Shown piece by piece: positions 27,651-35,311 of a DNA stretch of 64,000 bases. Position 1 is the first letter of the stretch; every line of letters starts with the position of its first letter. Origin of the DNA: JAHEEL01 sp963715255 (lineage in GTDB: Bacteria > Actinomycetota > Acidimicrobiia > Spongiisociales > UBA5794). The position numbers and the translations under genes are program-made. Location: the NCBI GenBank assembly GCA_963715255.1, contig CAVQRN010000004.1, positions 62,001-126,000 on the forward strand, in the 5' to 3' direction. The notes under the pieces are model-generated. The model was not told where the DNA came from. It searched no databases and worked only from the letters and a program-made list of their open reading frames with translations.

Positions 27651-29446
27651 GATACCGGCTCTTCTCTTGCCCACAGACGCCTGAACTCGTCGGAGGTCTT
27701 CAGGAGCTCTTCCGAGGTCCCCGTTGCCTCGATCTCCCCGTCCTTCATGACCACAACGAGGTCGGCCCGCTGGAGGGCCGGTTTGCGGTGGGAGACGACG
27801 AGGGCAGTTGCCCCCGAACCGTCGTCGAACAGGCGGTCCCAGAGGATCTGCTCCGTCTCGACGTCCAACGCGCTCGAGAGGTCGTCGAAGACGAGCAGTT
27901 CGGGCCGACGGACCAGCATCCTGGCTGCGGCCGACCGCTGGATCTGCCCACCGGACAAGCGGACTCCACGCGGACCGACCATCGTTTCCAGACCATCGAT
28001 CATGCCTTCGAGATCCTGTTCCATCGTGGCCGTGCGAATGGCAGCAACAACCTCTTCATCGCTTGCGTCAGCGCCAAGAGTGAGATTCTCCCCGAGGGTG
28101 AGGGAGAACAGACGCGGCACCTGCGGCGTGTAGGCCGTGCGCGGCGGACTCATGAAGGAGGCGGGATCGTCGACCGTCTCACCCTTCCAAGATATCGCTC
28201 CGCCCTCGAGAGGCACGAGACCGAGCACGCTTCGCAGGAGTGTCGTCTTGCCTGAGCCGATCCGTCCGGTTATCACGACGAATCCACCCGACTCCACGTC
28301 GAGATCGACCGACTCAATGCCGGCGCCCGACGACGGGTAGTGGTAGCTGAGGCCGCGGACGGATAGCAGGGGGATCCCGTTGAGATCCACATTCGAGACC
28401 TCCGCTGATCCCGGTTGAACGCGGAGTGGGGACTCAGTGAAGAGATCGCGATCAGCAACGAGGTCGCGCCATCTCGCCCCTCTCATCAATGAGATGATTC
28501 GGTCGACCGACACTCCCGCTTGCTTGACCCTGGCGATGAAGAGACCAACGAAGTATGCGGAGTCCGTCACCATGGCGAGCAAGTAGACGAACAGGCTGAA
28601 CTCGCCGACGGTCAAGCCGGCCGACCCGTCCGTGGAGATCGCCCCGGCGGCCAGGATCAGAATGAGCCCGGTTCCGATGCTGACGGTGTTGTGGAACACC
28701 GCTTCGAGCCCCGCGGTGAACGTGCGATCGCGGAACCATCATCTTGCGTCGCACAGCGTTCAGTTCGTCGAAGTGGCGGAGCATGGTGTCTTCCGCTCCG
28801 GCGACCTTCACCGACTGAACCGAACCGAGCGTCTCGCCGAGGAATCCCGTGATCGCCTCCGTCGATTCGCGAGCCGCCGTGCGGTACCGGCGGATCGTTG
28901 AACCGGTTCGGCTCACGACCAGGATGACGATCGCCACGGGTGCGAACACGACGAGTGTCATGGTCGGGTCGATGGTGAAGAGGATGGCGACCGCCACGAT
29001 TGCCGATACGGTCGATCCGACGAAGTCGACGGTGAAGTCCATCGCCTCGAGCGTGTGGTCGACATCGTCACGAAGCGCGACACGACTTCGCCGGGCGTTT
29101 CGGCAACCGGGCGAGCACCCGGCAGCGAGAAGATCCAGGCGAGCATGGACCCGCGCATCCCCGCTCCCGCGCGGAAGAGCAGGCCTGAGTGGAGACGCAT
29201 CGCGACGAACACGGCGCCGATGCGCGCGGCCAGATAGGCCCAGAGCACGGCCACGATCGTGGCGAGATTCCAGCCGGCGGTTTCTCCGGTGAGTTGGTCG
29301 AAGAACGCTGCGATGAGGAGCCCGACGATGATCGGAGCCGTCCAGATCGTGATCCACATCACGAGGCTCGACAAGTAGCGAAGCCACTGGTTCCGGATCA
29401 GGGCCAGCACGACTCGAGAGATGGGTGCCTGAGAGCGGGCCGTCAT
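27644..29446 (-). CDS. ABC exporter half-transporter, degenerate-site subunit (two frameshifts)
   Basis: The second subunit of a heterodimeric ABC exporter, about 600 residues: a six-helix membrane domain then an ATPase domain. A missing base near 29071 (after PGEVVSRF) and an extra base near 28752 (after VRRKMMV) break the frame; the middle piece is RDDVDHTLEAMDFTVDFVG through DELNAVRRKMM. The ATPase has GRIGSGKTT (Walker A), LSGGQIQRSAAARM (signature) and VFDDLSSALD (Walker B). Asp replaces the catalytic Glu after Walker B, so this subunit forms the non-hydrolysing site. Its start overlaps the stop of the partner gene in ATGA. Confidence 0.88.
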
Positions 29447-31200
29447 GCGAGCACCTCCTCCATGCCGGTGGCCAGTAGATCCGAGAACCTCGAATGTGGG
29501 TCGGCCGCGAGCGTGGAACGCTCGCCGAACTCAACAACCCGACCGTCGTCGAGGATGAGGATGTCGTCGGCCCGGGTGACCGTGCCGAGCCGGTGGGCGA
29601 TGACGATGCCGGTCCGTCCCTCGAGGAGGTGATCGACGGCGCGTTCGATGAGCGCCTCCGTCGCAGGATCCAGACGTGACGACGCCTCGTCGAGAACGAC
29701 CACGCCGGGGTCTTCCAGGAAGATTCGTGTGAACGCGAGGAGTTGCGCCTGCCCGGCCGACAGTCCTCCACTCCCGGACGCGAGGAGTGTGTTGAGACCG
29801 TCGGGAAGCGACGCAAGCCACGAGTCGAGTTCGAGACGGTGGATCGCGTCGAGGATGTGTTCCTCACGGATCTCATCGTTGAAGAACGTCAAGTTGTCGC
29901 GAACCGACGCTCGGAACAGCTGGACGTCCTGGGTGACCATGCCAACGCGTTTCCGGAAGTCCGCGAGTTGCGCATCCCAGGTGGCTACATCACCGAGGCG
30001 CACAATTCCTGCCTGGGGTTCATAGAGCCTGGTGATGAGGCGGGCGATCGTCGACTTCCCGCTGCCGGTTCGACCGAGTAGGCCGACGACTCGCCCCGGT
30101 GCGATGTCAAAGCTGACGTCGTGGAGCACGATCTCGTCGGCATCGTCGTCGCCGTCGGCGTACGAGAAGGTGACACCGTCGAATTCGACACGAAGGGCAC
30201 CGCCGTTGATCGGTCGGTCTCCCTCGGCCTTGAGTTGTGTCGACGTGGTCATCAACTCGTCGACGCGCGCGATGGCTGCTCCTGCCTTCTGGAGGTCTTC
30301 CATCTGAGCCCGAATCTGCTCCATCGGGTGCCTGGTCATCTCGACGTAGTGGAACACCAGATAGACGGAGCCGATCGTCAGGGTTCCGATTCCGAAGAGC
30401 CACGAACCGAGGATGAAGACGATCGACGTCGAGAGGCCATAGAGGACGATCGTGGTGCTCCACATCCACGCCCAGCCCATCCAGCCGCGGATCGTCTGGG
30501 GGAGCCACCGACGCAGGATCTCGTTGAAGCGTTCTTCCATGTACGGCCCTGCGCCGTTCGCGGTGATGTCCTCTGTGCCCTCGACAACTTCACCGACGAA
30601 GCCGAATGCCTCAGCCGCGGTTGCCCGGATCGCCTTCCAACGAGGGACCGCTACCCGGTGGAGGCCGGTCATCACACCCAGGGCGAGACCAGTGAAGACG
30701 GTGACGCTGAGACCGACGATCCAGCTCTCGAGCCACAGCATCACGAGAACGCCAATCACGAGTGCTCCGTTGCCGACGACTTTGATCATCATCGCTGAGA
30801 AGAAGTTCGACAGTGCCGTGACGTCACCATCGATGCGTTCGATGAGCTCACCGGACGAGTGGCCCTTGTGAAACCCCATGTCGAGATGGAGCACGTGGTC
30901 GGTCAGGTTCGCCCGCAGATTGTTCGTCGCCGTCCAGCCGATGTCCTCAGCGAGATAGGTCGACCAGATCGCCAGCGCTTGCTGGACCACCGCGACCAAC
31001 ATGAACGCGACGGCGAGCGGAATGAGGGCGCTTGCCCCACTGCCTTCGAGGGCACCGTCGATGAACCGTTTGATGAGCTGTGGGTTGAGGAGCTGCAGGC
31101 CGATCGTCCCGAAGAGGACGAGGCTGAGCAACACCACCCGCGGCCGCAGGGGTCTCAGATAGTCGGTGAGGAGGGTGAAATAGGCTCGTACGGGGATCAT
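29443..31200 (-). CDS. ABC exporter half-transporter, catalytic-site subunit
   Basis: A 585-residue ABC exporter with N-terminal membrane domain (six helices, residues about 1-310) and C-terminal ATPase. Walker A is GLLGRTGSGKSTIARL, Walker B with its catalytic Glu is VVVLDEASSRLDP, and the H-loop is IVIAHRLGTV. Its signature is LSAGQ instead of LSGGQ. Paired with the next subunit (Asp at Walker B, normal LSGGQ) this gives one consensus and one degenerate ATP site, the arrangement of heterodimeric multidrug or lipid exporters. Expression is probably set by the leader peptide and terminator just upstream. Confidence 0.93.
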   Translation of the reverse strand: MIPVRAYFTLLTDYLRPLRPRVVLLSLVLFGTIGLQLLNPQLIKRFIDGALEGSGASALIPLAVAFMLVAVVQQALAIWSTYLAEDIGWTATNNLRANLTDHVLHLDMGFHKGHSSGELIERIDGDVTALSNFFSAMMIKVVGNGALVIGVLVMLWLESWIVGLSVTVFTGLALGVMTGLHRVAVPRWKAIRATAAEAFGFVGEVVEGTEDITANGAGPYMEERFNEILRRWLPQTIRGWMGWAWMWSTTIVLYGLSTSIVFILGSWLFGIGTLTIGSVYLVFHYVEMTRHPMEQIRAQMEDLQKAGAAIARVDELMTTSTQLKAEGDRPINGGALRVEFDGVTFSYADGDDDADEIVLHDVSFDIAPGRVVGLLGRTGSGKSTIARLITRLYEPQAGIVRLGDVATWDAQLADFRKRVGMVTQDVQLFRASVRDNLTFFNDEIREEHILDAIHRLELDSWLASLPDGLNTLLASGSGGLSAGQAQLLAFTRIFLEDPGVVVLDEASSRLDPATEALIERAVDHLLEGRTGIVIAHRLGTVTRADDILILDDGRVVEFGERSTLAADPHSRFSDLLATGMEEVLA

Positions 31201-31240
31201 GTCGCGTCCTGGGTCGTCCGGAATGGGCAGTTGCGGCCAT

Positions 31241-31264
31241 TGAAAAAGCCGCCCGGTGGGCGGC
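31241..31264 (-). terminator. intrinsic terminator in the leader of the ABC exporter operon
   Basis: Read on the minus strand: GCCGCCC, a 3-nt loop, GGGCGGC, then TTTTT (stem 31248-31264, T tract 31243-31247). It stands 27 nt after the leader-peptide stop and about 40 nt before the exporter start at 31200, so it lies inside the operon's 5' region rather than at a gene end. Confidence 0.75.
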
Positions 31265-31290
31265 TACCTCGCTTGAACGCTGCTACCGGG

Positions 31291-31356
31291 TCAGAACCGG
31301 AAACGGGCGCGCGCGAGGGCCGCCTGGGGGGTGTTCGGCTGCGTACGCCGGATCAT
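31291..31356 (-). CDS. putative leader peptide (21 residues) of the ABC exporter
   Basis: A 21-codon frame starting MIRRTQPN and ending ARARFRF. It has the strongest ribosome site of the neighbourhood (GGAGGAG, 7 nt before the ATG) and ends 27 nt before the terminator stem. Inside it, codons for Gln-Ala-Ala carry ggcggc (31319-31324), which can pair with the 5' arm of the terminator and so could act as antiterminator when a ribosome stalls elsewhere in the frame. Leader peptides of this kind control antibiotic-resistance transporters by ribosome-mediated attenuation. The role here is inferred from layout only. Confidence 0.55.
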   Translation of the reverse strand: MIRRTQPNTPQAALARARFRF

Positions 31357-31434
31357 TCCTCGACTCCTCCTCGCTCGGCACCGCGACCACAAAGGTCACC
31401 TGACACCAAGAACTCTCGCGCGGGACCCTCCAAC

Positions 31435-31440
31435 TGTCAA
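31435..31440 (-). promoter_or_regulatory. possible -35 element of the exporter leader transcript
   Basis: Minus-strand TTGACA, 79 nt upstream of the leader peptide start. The matching -10 position 17 nt downstream (gagagt) is poor, so the promoter call is tentative. Confidence 0.3.
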
Positions 31441-31501
31441 GCCCGTGGGAACGGTGGGCCCGCAGAGCACCTTCAAGCTCTGTCGATGATCCGCCGACAT
31501 C

Positions 31502-32200
31502 ATGGAGATGGATTCGTTGAATTGTGTGGCGTGCGGAGCCGAACTCCCGGACGCCGTCGCCCGATTCTGCAGCTCGTGCGGTGAGCAGGTGCACACCACC
31601 GGCGAGGACCCCGGGACAGACCCGGCGCCTCCGTCCCGGATAACGGATGAGCACTGGCAGTACATCACGTGGGGTGCGATGGCCGCCGGCGCAGTCGCGA
31701 TCGTCGCTCTTGTGGCCGTTGTCTTCGGTCTTCTGTCCGGGACCGACACTGCCGGAGCCGCCGATTCGGAATCGACCGAGGAGACGGTATCGGCGTCGGC
31801 CGCCGTGCTGGAAGACGCCATCGAGATGGTCAATGTCCCGGTGACCGAACCCGTTGTCCTTCGCTCTCCCACTCTCGGGCCGACCACCCGGTATCCCCAG
31901 GACGGCACGGTGGTGGTCGTGCGAGTGACGATGGATGTGTGCGAGCGTCACGAAGGCATGTTGCGAGCGAGTGGGTCGATTCGAAACGGCTCGGCACTCG
32001 CGCAGACCTTTGACTACAAGATCGGTGTCGACCTGAAGCGCAGGGGTACCGGCGCCCTACTCTCTCATCTCGAAGATTCTGTCGAGGGCGTCGCACCCGG
32101 CGAAACGGCAGAGTGGAACGTTGAGACGGTATCGAGCCGGGTCGTGAATATCCGGTGTGAAGTCACCGCCTTGACGGTGATCCCGGTCGATAGCGATTGA
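31502..32200 (+). CDS. zinc-ribbon membrane protein of unknown function
   Basis: A 232-residue protein. An N-terminal zinc ribbon (C-V-A-C near residues 8-11 and FCSSCGEQ near 24) is followed by an acidic linker, one membrane helix (about residues 58-80, WGAMAAGAVAIVALVAVVFG) and an exported domain of about 150 residues. That domain (VVVVRVTMDVCERHEGMLRA ... GETAEWNVETVSSRVVNIRC) reads like an immunoglobulin-type beta sandwich such as the FxLYD group found after zinc ribbons, but I cannot name it firmly. It is divergent from the exporter leader. Confidence 0.7.
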   Translation: MEMDSLNCVACGAELPDAVARFCSSCGEQVHTTGEDPGTDPAPPSRITDEHWQYITWGAMAAGAVAIVALVAVVFGLLSGTDTAGAADSESTEETVSASAAVLEDAIEMVNVPVTEPVVLRSPTLGPTTRYPQDGTVVVVRVTMDVCERHEGMLRASGSIRNGSALAQTFDYKIGVDLKRRGTGALLSHLEDSVEGVAPGETAEWNVETVSSRVVNIRCEVTALTVIPVDSD

Positions 32201-32221
32201 CTGCAGCCCTTTCGAGGAACG

Positions 32222-33067
32222 TCAGCCCAGCGCTCGCACGACGAACAGTGCCGCCAGAAGGGCGAACGAGTTGGTTGCGATGTGAGCCATCACGGGAGCC
32301 ACGGTGCTGTTCGCCCGCAGCCGCAGCCACAGGAAGCCGAACCCTGCGAGGGCGGTGCCCAACACGCTGCCGGTCAGGGCCAAGGCGATCTCCAGGACGC
32401 TGTCGATGTTCTCGCCGGCAGGATTGGTGAGCAGCGTGTCGAGCGTCGGGAGGATATGCCACAACCCGAAGAGAATGCTCGTGGCCAGCGTGGCCCAAAG
32501 AGGGGCCCATCTGCGGGCGAACATGCCGAACAGAACCCCCCGGAACAGGGTCTCCTCGTAGAATGCCGTGGCGACCGGTATCCGGATGAGCGCGTCGAAC
32601 AGGACGACCCACGTGGACCGCTCGATCACACGATCGTCGCGGAAGAAGTCCCGCGTGAACGGCATCGCGACGCCGATCAGGATTCCTGCGCCTATCACTC
32701 CCATCACGATCCCCCCGACCACCAAACCGCGACTGATCCGATCTCTGCGATAGCCAAGATCGGTCGCTCCGGCTCCTGAGTGCCGGGCGATCGCGACGGC
32801 GACACCGAGGATCCCGAGATTGAACGGGATGTGCCACCAGGGGCTGAGGACCCGATTTGCGATGACGTTCGCGTAGGCGGTGAGGGCGACGATGGCGACG
32901 ATGTGCCAGGTGTGGATGCCGTGTTCGCCCGGGGATTCTCGGAGCCACATCGACGGGCGCCACATGCGATCCCATTCGTCTCGCGTCCACGACGCCTCGG
33001 AATCGAGAGGACGCGGGACTCCCCCACTGTCGTGCGGTTCGTAACGATCGTCCTCAGTGGTAGACAT
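32222..33067 (-). CDS. CPBP family intramembrane metalloprotease
   Basis: A 281-residue membrane protein with about eight hydrophobic segments. The CPBP/Abi (CAAX protease 2, Rce1-like) motifs are present: EExxxR as FYEETLFRG (about residue 165) and FxxxH as FGLWH (about residue 195), with a later Asn/His region (APVMAHIATNSFAL) as third motif. Bacterial members cleave or scaffold membrane proteins and some give bacteriocin immunity; the substrate here is unknown. It converges with the zinc-ribbon gene, only 21 bp apart. Confidence 0.88.
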   Translation of the reverse strand: MSTTEDDRYEPHDSGGVPRPLDSEASWTRDEWDRMWRPSMWLRESPGEHGIHTWHIVAIVALTAYANVIANRVLSPWWHIPFNLGILGVAVAIARHSGAGATDLGYRRDRISRGLVVGGIVMGVIGAGILIGVAMPFTRDFFRDDRVIERSTWVVLFDALIRIPVATAFYEETLFRGVLFGMFARRWAPLWATLATSILFGLWHILPTLDTLLTNPAGENIDSVLEIALALTGSVLGTALAGFGFLWLRLRANSTVAPVMAHIATNSFALLAALFVVRALG

Positions 33068-33105
33068 GGAACCCGCACCCTACCGGCGCGGTCCGTTCGT
33101 GCGGC

Positions 33106-33111
33106 TACGCT
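33106..33111 (+). promoter_or_regulatory. -10 element of the 33118 gene (leaderless)
   Basis: TACGCT ends 6 nt before the ATG at 33118. Confidence 0.45.
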
Positions 33112-33117
33112 TTGGGG

Positions 33118-33705
33118 ATGGCGCTCCTCGATGGATTCAAACAGCAGGTGCTGAATCTCGGCAGAAGCGAGGCCCGTGCGAAGGCGCGGCCGCTGCTCGT
33201 CGATGACGAGACATTCGACCGTTCCGCGGCCGGTCTCGACCGGAGGACGTCCGAGGGGTTCGTACTGTTCTGGTTGTTGTCGGACCGAGCGCTCTACCTC
33301 GTTGCCGGAGGGCCGACCGGCGACTGGGCCTTCAGGATCCCGTATGAAAACGTCGACGAGATGGCCCTCGACTTCGACGAGAGCGCCGAGACGCTGCCCT
33401 GGTATGTCAGGCTTACGTTGATACCCGACGGAGATGGGGTGATCACCACACTTCAGGAGGTGGGCGAACCGGGGAAGCCACTCGCTGCACCTGTGCCGAG
33501 GGTGATCGACGACGGCGAGAAGGAACACCTCGCCCAGGGTGCGCTCATCCCGCTGACAGGATTCGCCGTCATCACAAAGAAGTTCCGAACCGCGCTCGCT
33601 CGGCGACTCGAACTCGCAGGCGGAACGCTGCACGTTCATGGCGAAGACCGCGTCGCCGCGCAGCGTAGGCTCCCGACAAGGAGACGCCAGAAGGACGCCG
33701 GGTAG
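33118..33705 (+). CDS. hypothetical protein
   Basis: A 195-residue soluble protein I do not recognise. It has a hydrophobic core (EGFVLFWLLSDRALYLVAGG, WAFRIPYENVDEMALDFDES) that reads as a beta-rich PH-like fold, with a basic C-terminal tail (RRLPTRRRQKDAG). No catalytic motif or membrane helix is seen. It is divergent from the CPBP gene with a 50-bp gap and converges with tryptophanase. The ATG at 33118 is placed by the -10 element; a TTG two codons upstream lies too close to it. Confidence 0.65.
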   Translation: MALLDGFKQQVLNLGRSEARAKARPLLVDDETFDRSAAGLDRRTSEGFVLFWLLSDRALYLVAGGPTGDWAFRIPYENVDEMALDFDESAETLPWYVRLTLIPDGDGVITTLQEVGEPGKPLAAPVPRVIDDGEKEHLAQGALIPLTGFAVITKKFRTALARRLELAGGTLHVHGEDRVAAQRRLPTRRRQKDAG

Positions 33706-33781
33706 CAGACCGGCGCACGACGCATGTGCCGCGAGCGTCGACGATCACACGGCCATCACCGACCTGATCGACTGATCTGCT

Positions 33782-33828
33782 CACTCGGCTGCTCAGCTAC
33801 TCCGGTGCTCCGCTACCCCGCTACTCCT
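33782..33828. repeat. gctactcc-type tandem repeat
   Basis: About five degenerate copies of gctactcc/gctgctca between the convergent gene at 33118 and tryptophanase; the last copy touches the tryptophanase stop codon. Confidence 0.65.
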
Positions 33829-35203
33829 ACGCAACCGGCTCAAACCGCGCCGTGAAGTGCCGGAGCCATGGGGCCTGCTCGACGATGCGGTAACCGCGCA
33901 TCTCCGACGCTCCGGCCGCGACGTCGATGACCACCTCAGCGACGTAGTCGATGTGACTCTGCGTGTAGGTTCGGCGCGGAATGGCGAGTCGCACCAACTC
34001 CATGGCCGCGGGTTCGTCGGGCGCACCGTGTGCCCCCGGGCGGCCGAACATCACGGTCCCGATCTCGACCCCGCGGACACCGCCGTTGCGGTAGAGCTCG
34101 ATAGCGAGCGCCTGCGCCGGGTACTGGTGCGGCGGGATGTGCGGAAGCATCGCCTTGGCGTCGATGTAGACCGCGTGACCCCCCGCCGGTTGTACGATCG
34201 GGACACCCGCCTCGGAGACCTTGTCTGCGAGATACCCCGTGGATCGGATGCGGTAGCGCAGATAGTTCTCGTCGAGGACCTCCTCGAGGCCCTGAGCGAG
34301 CGCCTCGAGGTCGTATCCGGCGAGACCTCCGTACGTCGGGAACCCTTCGGTCAAGATGAGCAGATTCCTGGATTGCAGGGACGTCTCATGGTCGTTCATG
34401 GCGAGGAACCCGCCGATGTTGACCAACCCATCCTTCTTCGCCGACATGGTGCAACCGTCGGCCAGGGAGAACATCTCATGGGCGATCTCCTTGGGTGTCC
34501 GATCGGCGTAGCCCTCCTCGCGGAGTTTGATGAACCATGCGTTCTCGGCGAAACGACACGCATCGAGGAAGAGTGGGATCCCGTGCTCGTCGCAGACGGC
34601 TCGGACGGCCCGCAGATTCTCCATCGAGACGGGCTGACCGCCGCCGGAATTGTTCGTGATCGTCATCATCACGAGCGGAATCCGATCGACACCGACACGT
34701 TCGATACACGCTCGTAACGCGTCGATGTCCATGTTGCCCTTGAACGGCAAGATGTCGGACGGTTCGGATGCGCTGACCAGATCCAACGCCTCGGCGCCCT
34801 GGTACTCGACATTCGCCCTCGTTGTGTCGAAGTGTGTGTTGTTCGGCACGACGTCACCCTCGGAGACCATGACCGAGAAGAGAATCTTCTCTGCCGCGTG
34901 ACCTTGATGGGTCGGGATCACCTCCGAGAATCCCGTGAGGTCCTTCACCGCAGTTTCGAAGCGGAAGAAGCTACGACTTCCGGCATACGACTCATCACCA
35001 CGCATCATCCCCGCCCACTGCTCGGACGACATCGCACCGGTCCCGGAATCGGTCAGGAGGTCGATGATCACCTTGTCGGCGTGTAATCCGAAGAGATTGA
35101 AGCCGGCGCGTCGGAGCGCGGCCTCGCGTTCCTCGACGCTCGGCAGGTCGATCGCCTGAACGGTGTGGATCCGGAACGGTTCGATGATGGTGCGGTGCGG
35201 CAT
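33827..35203 (-). CDS. tnaA: tryptophanase family beta-eliminating lyase
   Basis: A 458-residue PLP enzyme of the tryptophanase/tyrosine phenol-lyase family, splitting tryptophan to indole, pyruvate and ammonia. Family marks: EPFRIHTV, DLLTDSGTGAMSSEQWAGMM, RGDESYAGSRS, IPTHQGHAAEKIL, NNSGGGQPVS, FLDACRFAENAWFIK, and the PLP Lys in MSAKKDGLVNIGG. Where tyrosine phenol-lyase has an Arg that selects tyrosine (MERG), this protein has VEIG as in tryptophanase, so tryptophan is favoured. The start at 35203 has GAGAGGA close upstream; a longer frame to 35248 lacks one. No tnaC-type leader or tryptophan permease is adjacent. Confidence 0.82.
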   Translation of the reverse strand: MPHRTIIEPFRIHTVQAIDLPSVEEREAALRRAGFNLFGLHADKVIIDLLTDSGTGAMSSEQWAGMMRGDESYAGSRSFFRFETAVKDLTGFSEVIPTHQGHAAEKILFSVMVSEGDVVPNNTHFDTTRANVEYQGAEALDLVSASEPSDILPFKGNMDIDALRACIERVGVDRIPLVMMTITNNSGGGQPVSMENLRAVRAVCDEHGIPLFLDACRFAENAWFIKLREEGYADRTPKEIAHEMFSLADGCTMSAKKDGLVNIGGFLAMNDHETSLQSRNLLILTEGFPTYGGLAGYDLEALAQGLEEVLDENYLRYRIRSTGYLADKVSEAGVPIVQPAGGHAVYIDAKAMLPHIPPHQYPAQALAIELYRNGGVRGVEIGTVMFGRPGAHGAPDEPAAMELVRLAIPRRTYTQSHIDYVAEVVIDVAAGASEMRGYRIVEQAPWLRHFTARFEPVA

Positions 35204-35298
35204 CAGGTCCTCTCGATCGATGGCTAGGAGTGCACCGGGCAGCGGCACTACTCAGCACACTCCTGGATTCTCGCAGCAGCAGGCGCGCTCTGAGTCGG

Positions 35299-35304
35299 TA
35301 GGCT
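35299..35304 (+). promoter_or_regulatory. -10 element of glgB (leaderless)
   Basis: TAGGCT ends 7 nt before the ATG at 35312; the gap gtttcct is pyrimidine-rich and holds no ribosome site. Confidence 0.5.
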
Positions 35305-35311
35305 GTTTCCT

